A stretch of DNA of 25,435 nt from contig DATIPA010000041.1 in the NCBI GenBank assembly GCA_035472475.1, forward strand, positions 1 to 25,435, written 5' to 3'. The DNA is from JAFAXD01 sp035472475 (lineage in GTDB: Bacteria; Pseudomonadota; Alphaproteobacteria; Rhizobiales; Xanthobacteraceae). The notes under the pieces were generated by a model that was not told the origin of the DNA, searched no databases, and saw only the letters and a list, made by a program, of their open reading frames with translations. Below are positions 14,526 to 22,328 of this stretch, piece by piece; within the stretch, counting starts at the first letter, position 1; each line of letters begins with the position of its first letter. The position numbers and the translations under genes were made by a program.

Positions 14526-15098
14526 ATGTCCAGCAATCGAACGGGCAAGGGTAGCGACCGATCGGTCCGCGACGGCATCCTCGCGACCCTGCCGAGTCTG
14601 CGCGCATTCGCCATATCGCTGTCCGGCAACGTGGATCGGGCCGACGATCTCGTGCAGGAGACGCTATTGCGGGCGTTGGCCAACATCGATTCGTTCGAGC
14701 CAGGAACCAATCTTCCGGCCTGGCTTTTCACGATACTGCGTAATCTATTCCGGTCCGAATACCGCAAGCGCCGGCGCGAAGTGGAAGACAGCGACGGCCG
14801 CTTTGCCGAAACGCTCAAGACCCATCCCGAGCAGAACAGCCACATCGAGTTTCAGGAGTTTCAACAGGCGCTCGCAAAATTGCCGCCCGACCAACGTGAA
14901 GCGCTGATCCTGATCGGCGCATCCGGCTTTTCTTACGAGGAGACCGCCGAGATCTGCGGTTGCGCGGTTGGAACGGTCAAAAGCCGTGTCAACCGCGCGC
15001 GCGTCAAGCTCGCCGAATTGCTGTCGATCGAAGGCGTTGATGACTTCGGGCCAGATCAGGCGAGCCGCGCCGTAGTCGCCGGCGGAAGCGGCCGTTAA
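14526..15098 (+). CDS. ecfG: ECF sigma factor EcfG of the general stress response
   Basis: 190 residues. Sigma region 2 has LPSLRAFAISLSGNVDRADDLVQETLLRALANIDSF and AWLFTILRNLFRSEYRKRRR, with the ECF15-type LPAWLFTILRN string. Region 4 has LAKLPPDQREALILIGASGF and SYEETAEICGCAVGTVKSRV with the helix-turn-helix. It recognises GGAAC-N16/17-CGTT promoters, two of which control this locus. It starts directly at the nepR stop. The gene ends at 15098 with the convergent kinase stop at 15099, so there is no intergenic base and no room for a separate terminator. Confidence 0.95.
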   Translation: MSSNRTGKGSDRSVRDGILATLPSLRAFAISLSGNVDRADDLVQETLLRALANIDSFEPGTNLPAWLFTILRNLFRSEYRKRRREVEDSDGRFAETLKTHPEQNSHIEFQEFQQALAKLPPDQREALILIGASGFSYEETAEICGCAVGTVKSRVNRARVKLAELLSIEGVDDFGPDQASRAVVAGGSGR

Positions 15099-16727
15099 CT
15101 AATCCTCATCCGCTTTGCCGCCCAGGCCCGAGACCGGAGCCTCGAGTTCGTAAACGAACCCGGACGGCGCGTAGAACCGCTTGGCCGCGCCGCGTACGGC
15201 CTCCGGAGCAACGCGATCGAGAACGATATGTCCGAAACCGGAATATTGCGGGTCTGCGGGCTGCAACCCGCCGTTCTCTTCCCACCGAAAGCGAAACTCG
15301 GCGTTCTTGTCGGCGCCTTCGACCGACCATCTCACTTTGACGCTTCCGTTCGGCGTCGACAACGCCCCGTGTTTGGCCGCATTGGCTGAAAGCTCAAACA
15401 ACAGCAGCGAGAGTGCCTGCGCCGCGCGCGCACCGATGATGACGTCCGGCCCGTCGATAGCGACGCGCGTTGTTACCGGCAGCACCTGGGCGGAGAAAAG
15501 ATCGCGCAAGTTGATCCCCTGCCACTCGGTCTCCGTTAACAGCGAGACGGCATGCGACATCGCCTGCAGGCGGCCGGCGACCAACTCGCGAGCCTCATCG
15601 ACGATCGTTCCCGAGCGCAAGCTGCGAACGACGATCGACTGGATGACGGCCAGCATATTCTTGACGCGGTGGTTGAGTTCGCGAATCACCGAATTCAACC
15701 TTTGCTCAACGGCGATGCGCGACTGCACTTCGTTGCTGAGCCGCAGGTTGTTATGGACGACGTAGCCAAACAATCCGACGATTATACTGGTCAGCGCGAG
15801 ACCGATGGCGGCGGCGTTGGCCGCAAGCAACAATGCGCGATATCCAGGAGCGCGCGCGGGCTGATAGAAGACCGTCCATTGCCGGTTCCCGAATTGGAGA
15901 TTGCGCGCGCGCGCGTTTGGCTCACGCGTCAGATTCTCGTCGACCTTGGCAGTCCGCGCGTCGGCAGGCGCAACGCTGAACAGCGGGGGCCCATCAGCGT
16001 TGTCCGGATCCGCGAAGGTGACGATCAGCGGATAGGGGTCGCCGACGTAGGCCAGCAATTGATCGAGCCGATACGCAAAGCTGAGAAAGCCCGCTGGAGA
16101 TCGTTGGTCGCCGCTCCGAAAGACCGGGACGAACAGAACGACCCCGAGATGCTGCGGCATCTGCCGCAGCGGACGTGGATCGGTCACGAACAGCGACCCT
16201 GTTGCGGATGCCTTGTCGATCGCCGCCATCGTGCGTGGATCAGCGCCCAGGTCGTAGCCAAGCATGCGCAGATTTTCCGCCGTGCGCGGTTCGACGTCGG
16301 CTACCGGGTAAATTGGCCGGGGTGCTGCGTGCGGATCGAGCGGCTTAAGATCCGGGCCAAGAAAGCGCGGCGGGTTCATCCCGGCGGCAGCGAGCGCCTG
16401 CAGGGCCTCGTCGACTTGTGCAGGATCAACGCGCGGAATCCATTCCACTGCCACCGGACCGGCCGCGAGCGCGCGGAGCGGAGCGCGCAAGGCTGCCAGT
16501 GGATCGCTGCCGATGGCGGGTGGCGCGGTGAACATCGCGGCCGCAATCCGAGCCAGGACGTCGCGCTCGTGCAGCCGTTCCTGAACAAGTCCGGCATGCG
16601 CGTCGACGCTGCGCTCCAGCAGACTTTGCTCGGCGGCGATTTCCTGACGGTAGAAGCGAATCCCGACGGCGGCCGAAACGATGATTCCGACCAACGCCAC
16701 AATGGAGATCGGCACCCAGAATCGCAA
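15099..16727 (-). CDS. CHASE-type sensor / HWE histidine kinase linked to the stress locus
   Basis: 542 residues. A membrane segment at about residues 4-26 is followed by a periplasmic CHASE-like domain (about 35-280; VAVEWIPRVDPAQVDE, GFLSFAYRLDQLL), a second membrane segment (about 298-322), and a cytoplasmic kinase. The phosphoacceptor is about H353 (RELNHRVKNMLAVIQS). The N-box is ELSANAAKHGALS, and the later FRWEENGG carries the tryptophan and glutamate that name the HWE family. HWE/HisKA_2 kinases next to phyR commonly phosphorylate PhyR, so this is the likely input kinase, sensing a periplasmic signal. The start is a TTG at 16727 with a weak ribosome binding site and no in-frame ATG before an upstream stop. 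It has no obvious EcfG promoter. Confidence 0.88.
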   Translation of the reverse strand: MRFWVPISIVALVGIIVSAAVGIRFYRQEIAAEQSLLERSVDAHAGLVQERLHERDVLARIAAAMFTAPPAIGSDPLAALRAPLRALAAGPVAVEWIPRVDPAQVDEALQALAAAGMNPPRFLGPDLKPLDPHAAPRPIYPVADVEPRTAENLRMLGYDLGADPRTMAAIDKASATGSLFVTDPRPLRQMPQHLGVVLFVPVFRSGDQRSPAGFLSFAYRLDQLLAYVGDPYPLIVTFADPDNADGPPLFSVAPADARTAKVDENLTREPNARARNLQFGNRQWTVFYQPARAPGYRALLLAANAAAIGLALTSIIVGLFGYVVHNNLRLSNEVQSRIAVEQRLNSVIRELNHRVKNMLAVIQSIVVRSLRSGTIVDEARELVAGRLQAMSHAVSLLTETEWQGINLRDLFSAQVLPVTTRVAIDGPDVIIGARAAQALSLLLFELSANAAKHGALSTPNGSVKVRWSVEGADKNAEFRFRWEENGGLQPADPQYSGFGHIVLDRVAPEAVRGAAKRFYAPSGFVYELEAPVSGLGGKADED

Positions 16728-16903
16728 CCCGCCATACCCATCAGAAGAATGTGTCGCGTTCGACGAGACGGTCAGCGGCCCCTTCGATTGTGCGTCCGCA
16801 TCCTAAAGTCGCAGATCGTTCAAATGGTTCCACTCAACCAGCCGACACGGGAACGATCCCCCCGCCCCGACCGATCGCAACGACTTTGTGCCAGGTGCCT
16901 CGC

Positions 16904-18052
16904 TCATCCCCACACTTCGCGAGCCGTCTCGACCACCAAGCGGAGCTTGCGGACTTCGTCCTCGAACGAAATCTTATTGCCTGGCGCGCCGCTCGCAAAC
17001 CCGCATTGCGGGCTCAGCGCCAGCTGCTCGAGCGGGCAGAAACGCGCCGCCTCTTCGATCCGGCGCTTGAGCGCGTCCTTCGTCTCCATCGCGCCGGATT
17101 TGCTGGTGATCAACCCGAGCACGACTATCTTACCCGGCGGCACGAACCGGAGCGGTTCGAACGAGCCTGCGCGCGGAGTGTCGTACTCCAGAAAAAATCC
17201 CTCGACCCCAACCTCGTTGAACAGCACCTCGGCGACCGGATCGTAGCCGCCCTGCGCAAGCCAGCTGCTTGCCGCGTTGCCTCGGCAAAGATGGAGACAC
17301 ACCACCATGTCCTTGGGGCGGCTGGCGATCGACGCATTGATGAGGTTCGCATAGGTGTGAGGCAGACGATCCGGATCTTCGCCGATCGTGGTGCGGACTT
17401 CCGCGCGCAGCCTCGGGTCACACAGGAAGGCGAGGTTCACTTCGTCGATCTGGAGGTAGCGGCAACCGGCCTGCGCAATCGCGCGCACTTCCTTGCTGTA
17501 GGCCCGCGCGAGATCGGCATAGAAAGCGGCCATCTCGGGATACGTCGTGCGGTCGACCGCGGCGCGCCCGCCGCGAAAATGCATGGTGCTCGGGGACGGG
17601 ATCGTGATTTTTGGTGCGATCGCGTCCGACACCACCGATTTGAGAAACTTGAAGTGGTTGACGAAGATGCCGCCCGCCGGCCAGCCCAGTTTGCCGGTGA
17701 TTACGGTACCTGGCGGCTCGATCTCGGTCTCGCCCTCGGCCGACTTGAACCGCACTTTGATTTTTCCCGGCACCACCTCAACATTGATGAATTGGGCAAG
17801 GAAATCCGTGTGCCACATTTCGCGCCGGAATTCGCCGTCGGTGGCGACGCAAAGACCAACGTCCTTCTGCATCTTCACGACATCGCGGATGGCCTCGTCC
17901 TCGCGTCGCTCCAGGTCTTGCGCTGAAATCTCGTTGCGGGCGCGCCGCGCGCGTGCCTCGAGCAATGCGCGCGGACGCAACAGACTGCCGACGTGGTCGG
18001 CGCGAAACGGCGGCGTAACACGCTGAGCCACGGCGCTCCCCGGCTTAACCAT
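16904..18052 (-). CDS. second short MetE-like (cobalamin-independent methionine synthase fold) protein
   Basis: 382 residues from the ATG at 18052. It is a stand-alone C-terminal-type MetE domain beginning PPFRADHVGSLLRP, the YxjG/YxjH type opening. Zinc ligands are H254 and C256 (VVCLHLCRGN), E289 (GFFLEYDT) and C350 (LSPQCGF). It is clearly divergent from the MetE-like protein at 4607-5776 (RADHVGSLLRP and CLHLCRGN versus TTHAGSLPRP and YHTCYS), so it is a different subfamily rather than a recent duplicate. The substrate is unknown. It has its own promoter with a perfect CRP-type palindrome and a very short leader with no Shine-Dalgarno sequence. Methionine or S-methyl metabolism is likely; regulation by a CRP/FNR-family protein is inferred. 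Confidence 0.87.
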   Translation of the reverse strand: MVKPGSAVAQRVTPPFRADHVGSLLRPRALLEARARRARNEISAQDLERREDEAIRDVVKMQKDVGLCVATDGEFRREMWHTDFLAQFINVEVVPGKIKVRFKSAEGETEIEPPGTVITGKLGWPAGGIFVNHFKFLKSVVSDAIAPKITIPSPSTMHFRGGRAAVDRTTYPEMAAFYADLARAYSKEVRAIAQAGCRYLQIDEVNLAFLCDPRLRAEVRTTIGEDPDRLPHTYANLINASIASRPKDMVVCLHLCRGNAASSWLAQGGYDPVAEVLFNEVGVEGFFLEYDTPRAGSFEPLRFVPPGKIVVLGLITSKSGAMETKDALKRRIEEAARFCPLEQLALSPQCGFASGAPGNKISFEDEVRKLRLVVETAREVWG

Positions 18053-18065
18053 GTTTGTTGCGTGC

Positions 18066-18094
18066 GATTGTGACGGGCGTCACAATCGTGTCAA
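18066..18094 (-). promoter_or_regulatory. promoter with perfect CRP-type palindrome (TGTGA-N6-TCACA)
   Basis: On the minus strand TTGACA (18094-18089), a perfect -35 box, is followed after 16 bp by CACAAT (18072-18067). The palindrome GATTGTGACG-CC-CGTCACAATC covers 18066-18087, i.e. the spacer and the -10 box. Its core is TGTGA-N6-TCACA, exactly the classical CRP half-site arrangement. A protein bound here would block RNA polymerase. Transcription would start near 18060, only about 8 nt before the ATG. The rest of the 293-bp gap to 18346 holds no gene that I can support. Confidence 0.7.
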
Positions 18095-18345
18095 GTTGCG
18101 ACGTTGCATCAACGCGATAGCCCGCGTTCTGCAAGCGCTTGGCGTGCATACCGCGGCCGTCGTGTAGCCGAGCCGATTATTACAACAACAACAAGTTTGT
18201 GAAGGACCGCCCGTTGTGCAATCGACCAAGTTCGGTATAACTTAACCTCAACGTTTAAGCACGGGCAATCGATCTAACAGGGCTATTTGCGGGCTGACCT
18301 CCCAGAGCACCGCTTCCGAATCCCTGTATCTGCAGCGAGGCACAC

Positions 18346-20760
18346 ATGCTCACGGTGCTTAATTGCATTGTGTACGAGCACGACCTTCGGCTTGTCGGTT
18401 TGGCCGTCGTCGTCTGCGCACTTGCCACATTCACCGCCATCAGCCTGCTGCATCATATGCGGCGATCCGAAGGCAAGGCAGGCCTGGTCTGGCTTGCGGT
18501 TTCTGCCACAACGACCGGCTTCGGGATCTGGGCGACCCACTTCATTGCAATGCTGGCATTCTCGCCCGGCATCCCGAGCGGTTACAACATCGCGCTTACG
18601 TCGCTCTCACTGGTCGCGGCGATCCTGCTTACCGGTGTCGGCTTTGCGATCGCGGTTGCGCCGAGCATACCCGCGGGTGCCTGGATCGGCGGCGCCATCG
18701 TCGGCGGCGGCATCGCGGCGATGCATTACACCGGCATGGCCGCTTTCGAGGTCCAGGGGCACATCCTGTGGGATCCCGTATTGGTGACCGCGTCGATTGC
18801 ACTCGGCGCGCTGTTCGGCGCAATAGCGTTGCCGGTTGGCCTGCACCGCGGCGGCATCCAATGGAAGATTCTCGGCGCCCTGCTGCTGACACTGGCCATC
18901 TGCAGCCATCACTTCACCGCCATGGGAGCGGCCTCGCTACTGCCCGATCCGACTGTCGCGCTATCAGCAATGGCTTTGCCGTCGGGCATGCTCGCGATCG
19001 CCGTGGCCCTCGCCAGCTTTATCATCGTTCTCCTCACATTTGCCGGTGTTGCGCTCGAAGTACGCGACCGCCGACGCGGCGAGCTCGAAGCCGAACGCAT
19101 GCGCGGGCTTGCGAACGCGGCCGTCGAAGGTCTCGTCGTTTGCGACAACGAGACCATCGCAACGGTCAACAACAACTTCGCAGTTCTGGTCGGATCGACC
19201 GCCGAACGCATGATCGGCGCCAAGCTCGAGCAGTGGATATCCGAGCACAGGATCCGCCTCAAGCTATTGGAACGCCCGGATCAGCCGGTCGAAGGCGAGT
19301 TGATCCATTCCGACGGGTCGCGCGTGCCGGTCGAGCTGATCCTGCGGCACATCGACTTCGGCGGCAAGCCGCACCGCGCCATCGCGGTTCGCGACCTGCG
19401 CGCGCGCAAGCAGGCCGAACAGCACATCCGTTATCTCGCCCATCACGACGTGCTGACCGGTCTTCCCAATCGCAGTGCTTTCAACAAGAAGTTGGACCAG
19501 GAAATCGAGACGAGCTTGTCCACCGGATTGCAGCTCGCCGTGCTGTGTCTCGATCTCGATCGCTTCAAGGAGATCAACGATCTGTTCGGGCACGCGGCCG
19601 GCGATCGCAGGCTTCAGGTCGTTGCCGGCCGCATCAGCAATTTGCTCGACAGCAGTCAGATGATGGCGAGGCTGAGCGGCGACGAGTTTGCGATTCTGGT
19701 TCCCGGTCTTTCTGATCCCGCGGTGGCCGGCCGCATCGCCGAGAACATTCTTGACGATCTACAGGCTGCCAACGCGAGCGCGGAAACCGACACGTTGGTC
19801 TCCACCAGCATCGGGATTGCGATATGTCCCGACGACGCAACTGATCGCAACGCGCTGCTCACGCACGCGGACACGGCGCTTTATCGCGCCAAGAACGACG
19901 GGCGCGGCGTCTACCGCTTCTTCGAAGCCGCGATGGGCGAGGCGGCGCTCGATCGCCGTCTGCTCGAACATGATTTGCGCCGTGCCATTCCACGCAACGA
20001 GCTCAGACTTGTCTATCAGCCCCAGAGGGATATTCGCACCGGCAACGTTGTCGGATTCGAAGCGCTGCTGCGTTGGTCGAATCCAACGCGCGGCGAGCTC
20101 ATGCCGTGCACGTTCATCCCGCTGGCCGAGGAGACGGGCCTGATCTTTCAAATCGGCGAATGGGTCTTGCGAACGGCGTGCCGGGAAGCCGCCACGTGGC
20201 CGCAGCCGTTCATGGTCGCCGTAAATGTGTCGTCGCGGCAGATTCACGCTGAGACGTTCGCAAACACGCTCAATGACGTCCTGTTCGAGACCGGTCTGGC
20301 GCCCGGACAGCTGGAGCTTGAGATCACCGAAACCGCGATGATTCGCGACTTGAACCGGACCCTCTCCACGCTGCGGTTGATCAAGGCTCTGGGCGTCCGC
20401 ATCGCGATGGACGATTTCGGCACCGGTTATTCGTCACTGTCCAACTTGCTGGCGTTTCCGTTCGATAAAATCAAGATCGACGGTTCATTTATCAAGTCGG
20501 TCCATTCGAACGATCAGGCGGCAACCATCGTGCGTGCCGTCCTGGGCCTTGGCCGCGGACTTCGCCTGCCGGTGCTCGCCGAGGGCGTCGAGACCCACGC
20601 CGAACTTCAGTTCCTGCAGAAGGAACTGTGCGATGAGGCGCAAGGCTATTTCCTCGGCCGACCGGCCGACATTGAAAGCTTCCGTCACCTGACCCATCGC
20701 GAGGACGTCGAGGGTTCGACGGTGACGCGGCTCGTGCCCAAGGGCCCGCGGCCGGACTAA
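18346..20760 (+). CDS. MHYT-PAS-GGDEF-EAL cyclic-di-GMP signalling protein
   Basis: 804 residues. The N-terminal membrane MHYT domain has seven helices and three metal-site motifs: HFIAM (about 65), MHYTGM (about 126) and HHFTAM (about 187). A PAS-like segment follows (about 250-365). The GGDEF domain (about 375-540) starts LAHHDVLTGLPNRSAF and has SGDEF at about 442-446 in place of GGDEF. The EAL domain (about 550-795) keeps GFEALLRW, VNVSSRQ, DDFGTGYSSL and LAEGVETHAEL. The EAL catalytic residues look intact, so c-di-GMP hydrolysis is likely; cyclase activity is less sure because the first glycine is serine, although some SGDEF proteins are active. MHYT domains are thought to sense O2, CO or NO. 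GCGAGG precedes the ATG. Confidence 0.95.
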   Translation: MLTVLNCIVYEHDLRLVGLAVVVCALATFTAISLLHHMRRSEGKAGLVWLAVSATTTGFGIWATHFIAMLAFSPGIPSGYNIALTSLSLVAAILLTGVGFAIAVAPSIPAGAWIGGAIVGGGIAAMHYTGMAAFEVQGHILWDPVLVTASIALGALFGAIALPVGLHRGGIQWKILGALLLTLAICSHHFTAMGAASLLPDPTVALSAMALPSGMLAIAVALASFIIVLLTFAGVALEVRDRRRGELEAERMRGLANAAVEGLVVCDNETIATVNNNFAVLVGSTAERMIGAKLEQWISEHRIRLKLLERPDQPVEGELIHSDGSRVPVELILRHIDFGGKPHRAIAVRDLRARKQAEQHIRYLAHHDVLTGLPNRSAFNKKLDQEIETSLSTGLQLAVLCLDLDRFKEINDLFGHAAGDRRLQVVAGRISNLLDSSQMMARLSGDEFAILVPGLSDPAVAGRIAENILDDLQAANASAETDTLVSTSIGIAICPDDATDRNALLTHADTALYRAKNDGRGVYRFFEAAMGEAALDRRLLEHDLRRAIPRNELRLVYQPQRDIRTGNVVGFEALLRWSNPTRGELMPCTFIPLAEETGLIFQIGEWVLRTACREAATWPQPFMVAVNVSSRQIHAETFANTLNDVLFETGLAPGQLELEITETAMIRDLNRTLSTLRLIKALGVRIAMDDFGTGYSSLSNLLAFPFDKIKIDGSFIKSVHSNDQAATIVRAVLGLGRGLRLPVLAEGVETHAELQFLQKELCDEAQGYFLGRPADIESFRHLTHREDVEGSTVTRLVPKGPRPD

Positions 20761-20777
20761 GCGGATTGTCCAAGGCT

Positions 20778-20874
20778 CGTCATGGCCGGGCATGTCCCGG
20801 CCATCCACGTTTTGGTTGTTTGCGAAGCCACAACGACATGGATGCCGGCGCAGGCAAGTTTATGCAGCCTGCGC
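20778..20874. repeat. cluster of palindromes resembling a Bradyrhizobiaceae dispersed repeat
   Basis: ATGGCCGGG (20782-20790) pairs perfectly with CCCGGCCAT (20796-20804) around CATGT. CATCCACGT (20802-20810) is then mirrored with one mismatch by ACATGGATG (about 20836-20844), and GCGCAGGC (20848-20855) pairs with GCCTGCGC (20867-20874). TCATGGCCGGGC...CCCGGCCATCCACG resembles, from memory, a highly repeated intergenic element of Bradyrhizobium and Rhodopseudomonas. It sits between convergent genes and may terminate transcription from both. Confidence 0.6.
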
Positions 20875-20944
20875 GAGCTTGGCTGCCGGCGCTGACATGA
20901 CGCCGGTGATGTCGCGCCCGAGGCCGCTCTAATCCGCCAACTCG

Positions 20945-22204
20945 CTACATGCCCTTCTTCGCCTTGTCGTACGGGTAGATCATTTCGCCGGTCTTGTAGT
21001 CGGCCGGCCACAGGATCACCTGATGGCTGGTGTCGCGGAACTGACTGAGATCATTTCCCGTGATGTTCTGGAACTGGCTGAAGAACTGGCGCGACTTCGC
21101 CCACTCGCCGTCCTTGCCGAACCGGATGTCGCCCGCCACCGTCTGGAAGGCATTAGAATGGATGTAGTCGGCCAGCTTGCCGTGATCGAGACTCTTGGTG
21201 CCCTCGACGGCTTGCGCCAGAACCTGGCCGGCGCCGTAACCGAACGGGATATAACCGTAGCCGAGGGGATCGATCTTGAGCCCGGGCGCTTTGGCCTGAT
21301 ATTTGGCGAGCAACTCCTTGAGGCCCGGTAAGCCAAGAAGTTTTGGCGACGGGACGAAGCTTTCCATGAACACAAGGCCGTTCATGAGCGGGCCGAGCTG
21401 CATCTTGATCGGCGTTGCGAACAACCCGACCATGGCGCCGCCGAACATCTTGGTCTTGAGGTCAATTTCATTGGCGGCGCGTACGAAGCCGACCGTGTCG
21501 GGCGGATAGGCGCAGACATAGATCAGGTCCGGATTAGTGGCCTGGATCGCGCGCAGGATCGACGCGTATTCCGTCGTGCTGGGCGGATAGCTCTTGTCGT
21601 AGACGATATCGAAGCCGCCGGTTTTGGCGTTTTCGCGCGTGCCGTCGCAGGTCGTGCGGCCGAACTCAGCATCAGCGGCAACGATTGCAACCGTCTTCGG
21701 CTTGGGCGCCTGCGCCGCCGCAAGCTCGAACCAGCCCTTCGAGAACGCGAGCGTGCCCTCGTCTCCGCCGGAGATCATCGAGAAGTAGCGCGGGTAGTTG
21801 AACTGCCGGTTGATGTTGACGCCCAGCATGCCGATCGTGGTCTTGTTGGCTTGCATCACCACCGGCATTGCCGCCGCGATCATGTTGGTCGCGTAAGGCC
21901 CGAGCACCAGATCGACATTATCGACGGTGAGGAGCTTGGTGTAGATGCCGGGCACATTCGACGGGTTGCTCTGGTCGTCGTAATAAACGAGCTCGACCGG
22001 GCGGCCCAGCAGTCCGCCTTTGGCGTTGACGTCGTCGCGCCAGATTTCAAGCGCCAGCAGCAGTTGCTTTCCGTTCGGGGCAACGGCGCCGGTGAGCGCC
22101 ATGCTAAAGCCGACCTTGATCGGATCGGCCGCAATGGCCGGCATGGCGGCGAATGCAAATGCGAGCGCCGCAAGACACGCGCGCACAATAGATCTCATCG
22201 ACAT
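20945..22204 (-). CDS. second Liv-type ABC transporter substrate-binding protein
   Basis: 419 residues from ATG 22204 (or 417 from ATG 22198). The signal peptide is MSMRSIVRACLAALAFAFAA up to AIA-ADPI. The mature part starts IKVGFSMALTGAVAPNGKQL and has DDQSNPSNVPGIYTKLL and LVLGPYATNMIAAAMPVV, the amide/urea/aromatic-acid branch of type I binding proteins. No permease genes are adjacent; it could use LivHMGF encoded at 5830-9167. The start region is unusual: a 23-bp tandem duplication separates both candidate starts from the only good Shine-Dalgarno sequence (22241-22236). An in-frame stop (TAG at 22213-22211) prevents a longer reading. Translation probably relies on coupling with the leader peptide at 22227-22195. 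It lies downstream of the dioxygenase gene on the same strand. Confidence 0.88.
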   Translation of the reverse strand: MSMRSIVRACLAALAFAFAAMPAIAADPIKVGFSMALTGAVAPNGKQLLLALEIWRDDVNAKGGLLGRPVELVYYDDQSNPSNVPGIYTKLLTVDNVDLVLGPYATNMIAAAMPVVMQANKTTIGMLGVNINRQFNYPRYFSMISGGDEGTLAFSKGWFELAAAQAPKPKTVAIVAADAEFGRTTCDGTRENAKTGGFDIVYDKSYPPSTTEYASILRAIQATNPDLIYVCAYPPDTVGFVRAANEIDLKTKMFGGAMVGLFATPIKMQLGPLMNGLVFMESFVPSPKLLGLPGLKELLAKYQAKAPGLKIDPLGYGYIPFGYGAGQVLAQAVEGTKSLDHGKLADYIHSNAFQTVAGDIRFGKDGEWAKSRQFFSQFQNITGNDLSQFRDTSHQVILWPADYKTGEMIYPYDKAKKGM

Positions 22205-22234
22205 GACGCTCTAGATCTCATCGACATGACGCTC
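22189..22234. repeat. exact 23-bp tandem duplication over a start codon
   Basis: Two identical adjacent 23-bp units, 22189-22211 and 22212-22234, each starting TAGATCTCATCG and ending ATGACGCTC on the plus strand. Each copy contains both ATG codons of the binding-protein gene. Because 23 is not a multiple of three, the upstream copy is out of frame with the gene. Confidence 0.95.
22195..22227 (-). CDS. possible 10-residue leader peptide created by the duplication
   Basis: GGAGGA (22241-22236) is 8 nt from ATG 22227, the best start signal in the region. The frame reads MSMRSRASCR and then TGA at 22197-22195. That stop overlaps the ATG at 22198 of the binding-protein gene as ATGA, the classic reinitiation arrangement. 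Whether it is translated is unknown; the reading follows directly from the sequence. Confidence 0.5.
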   Translation of the reverse strand: MSMRSRASCR

Positions 22235-22286
22235 TTCCTCCCGTGGTGCCTGCGGCCGCTGACCGGCCTTCTTTGTTCGACTGTTC

Positions 22287-22308
22287 GCCGTGCCGGCCTA
22301 TGCACGGC
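22287..22308. other. hairpin between dioxygenase and binding-protein genes
   Basis: GCCGTGC (22287-22293) pairs perfectly with GCACGGC (22302-22308) around an 8-nt loop. It lies in the 124-bp gap between two minus-strand genes and has no T-run. It might reduce or stabilise the downstream message; evidence is structural only. Confidence 0.3.
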
Positions 22309-22328
22309 CGACCCAGAGTGCGCGGACC

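Noticed and set aside
16805..16840. Possible EcfG promoter upstream of the HWE kinase on the minus strand
   Set aside because: GGAAC is present but the position 16-17 bp downstream reads GACT rather than CGTT, so only half the promoter matches.
15552..17246. Plus-strand open frame of 564 codons
   Set aside because: It is antisense to the HWE kinase gene and part of the second MetE-like gene, both of which show clear domains. The translation is arginine-rich and has no recognisable motif; such frames are common in high-GC DNA.
16751..17926. Plus-strand open frame of 391 codons
   Set aside because: Antisense to the MetE-like gene at 16904-18052, which has all zinc ligands. No family features in the plus frame.
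18242..18258. Possible CtrA site (TTAA...TTAA) upstream of the MHYT gene
   Set aside because: The two TTAA halves are separated by 9 bp, whereas the CtrA consensus requires 7.
18363..19715. Plus-strand open frame of 450 codons inside the MHYT-GGDEF-EAL gene
   Set aside because: It is the shifted frame of a gene with unmistakable domains and is very arginine-rich.
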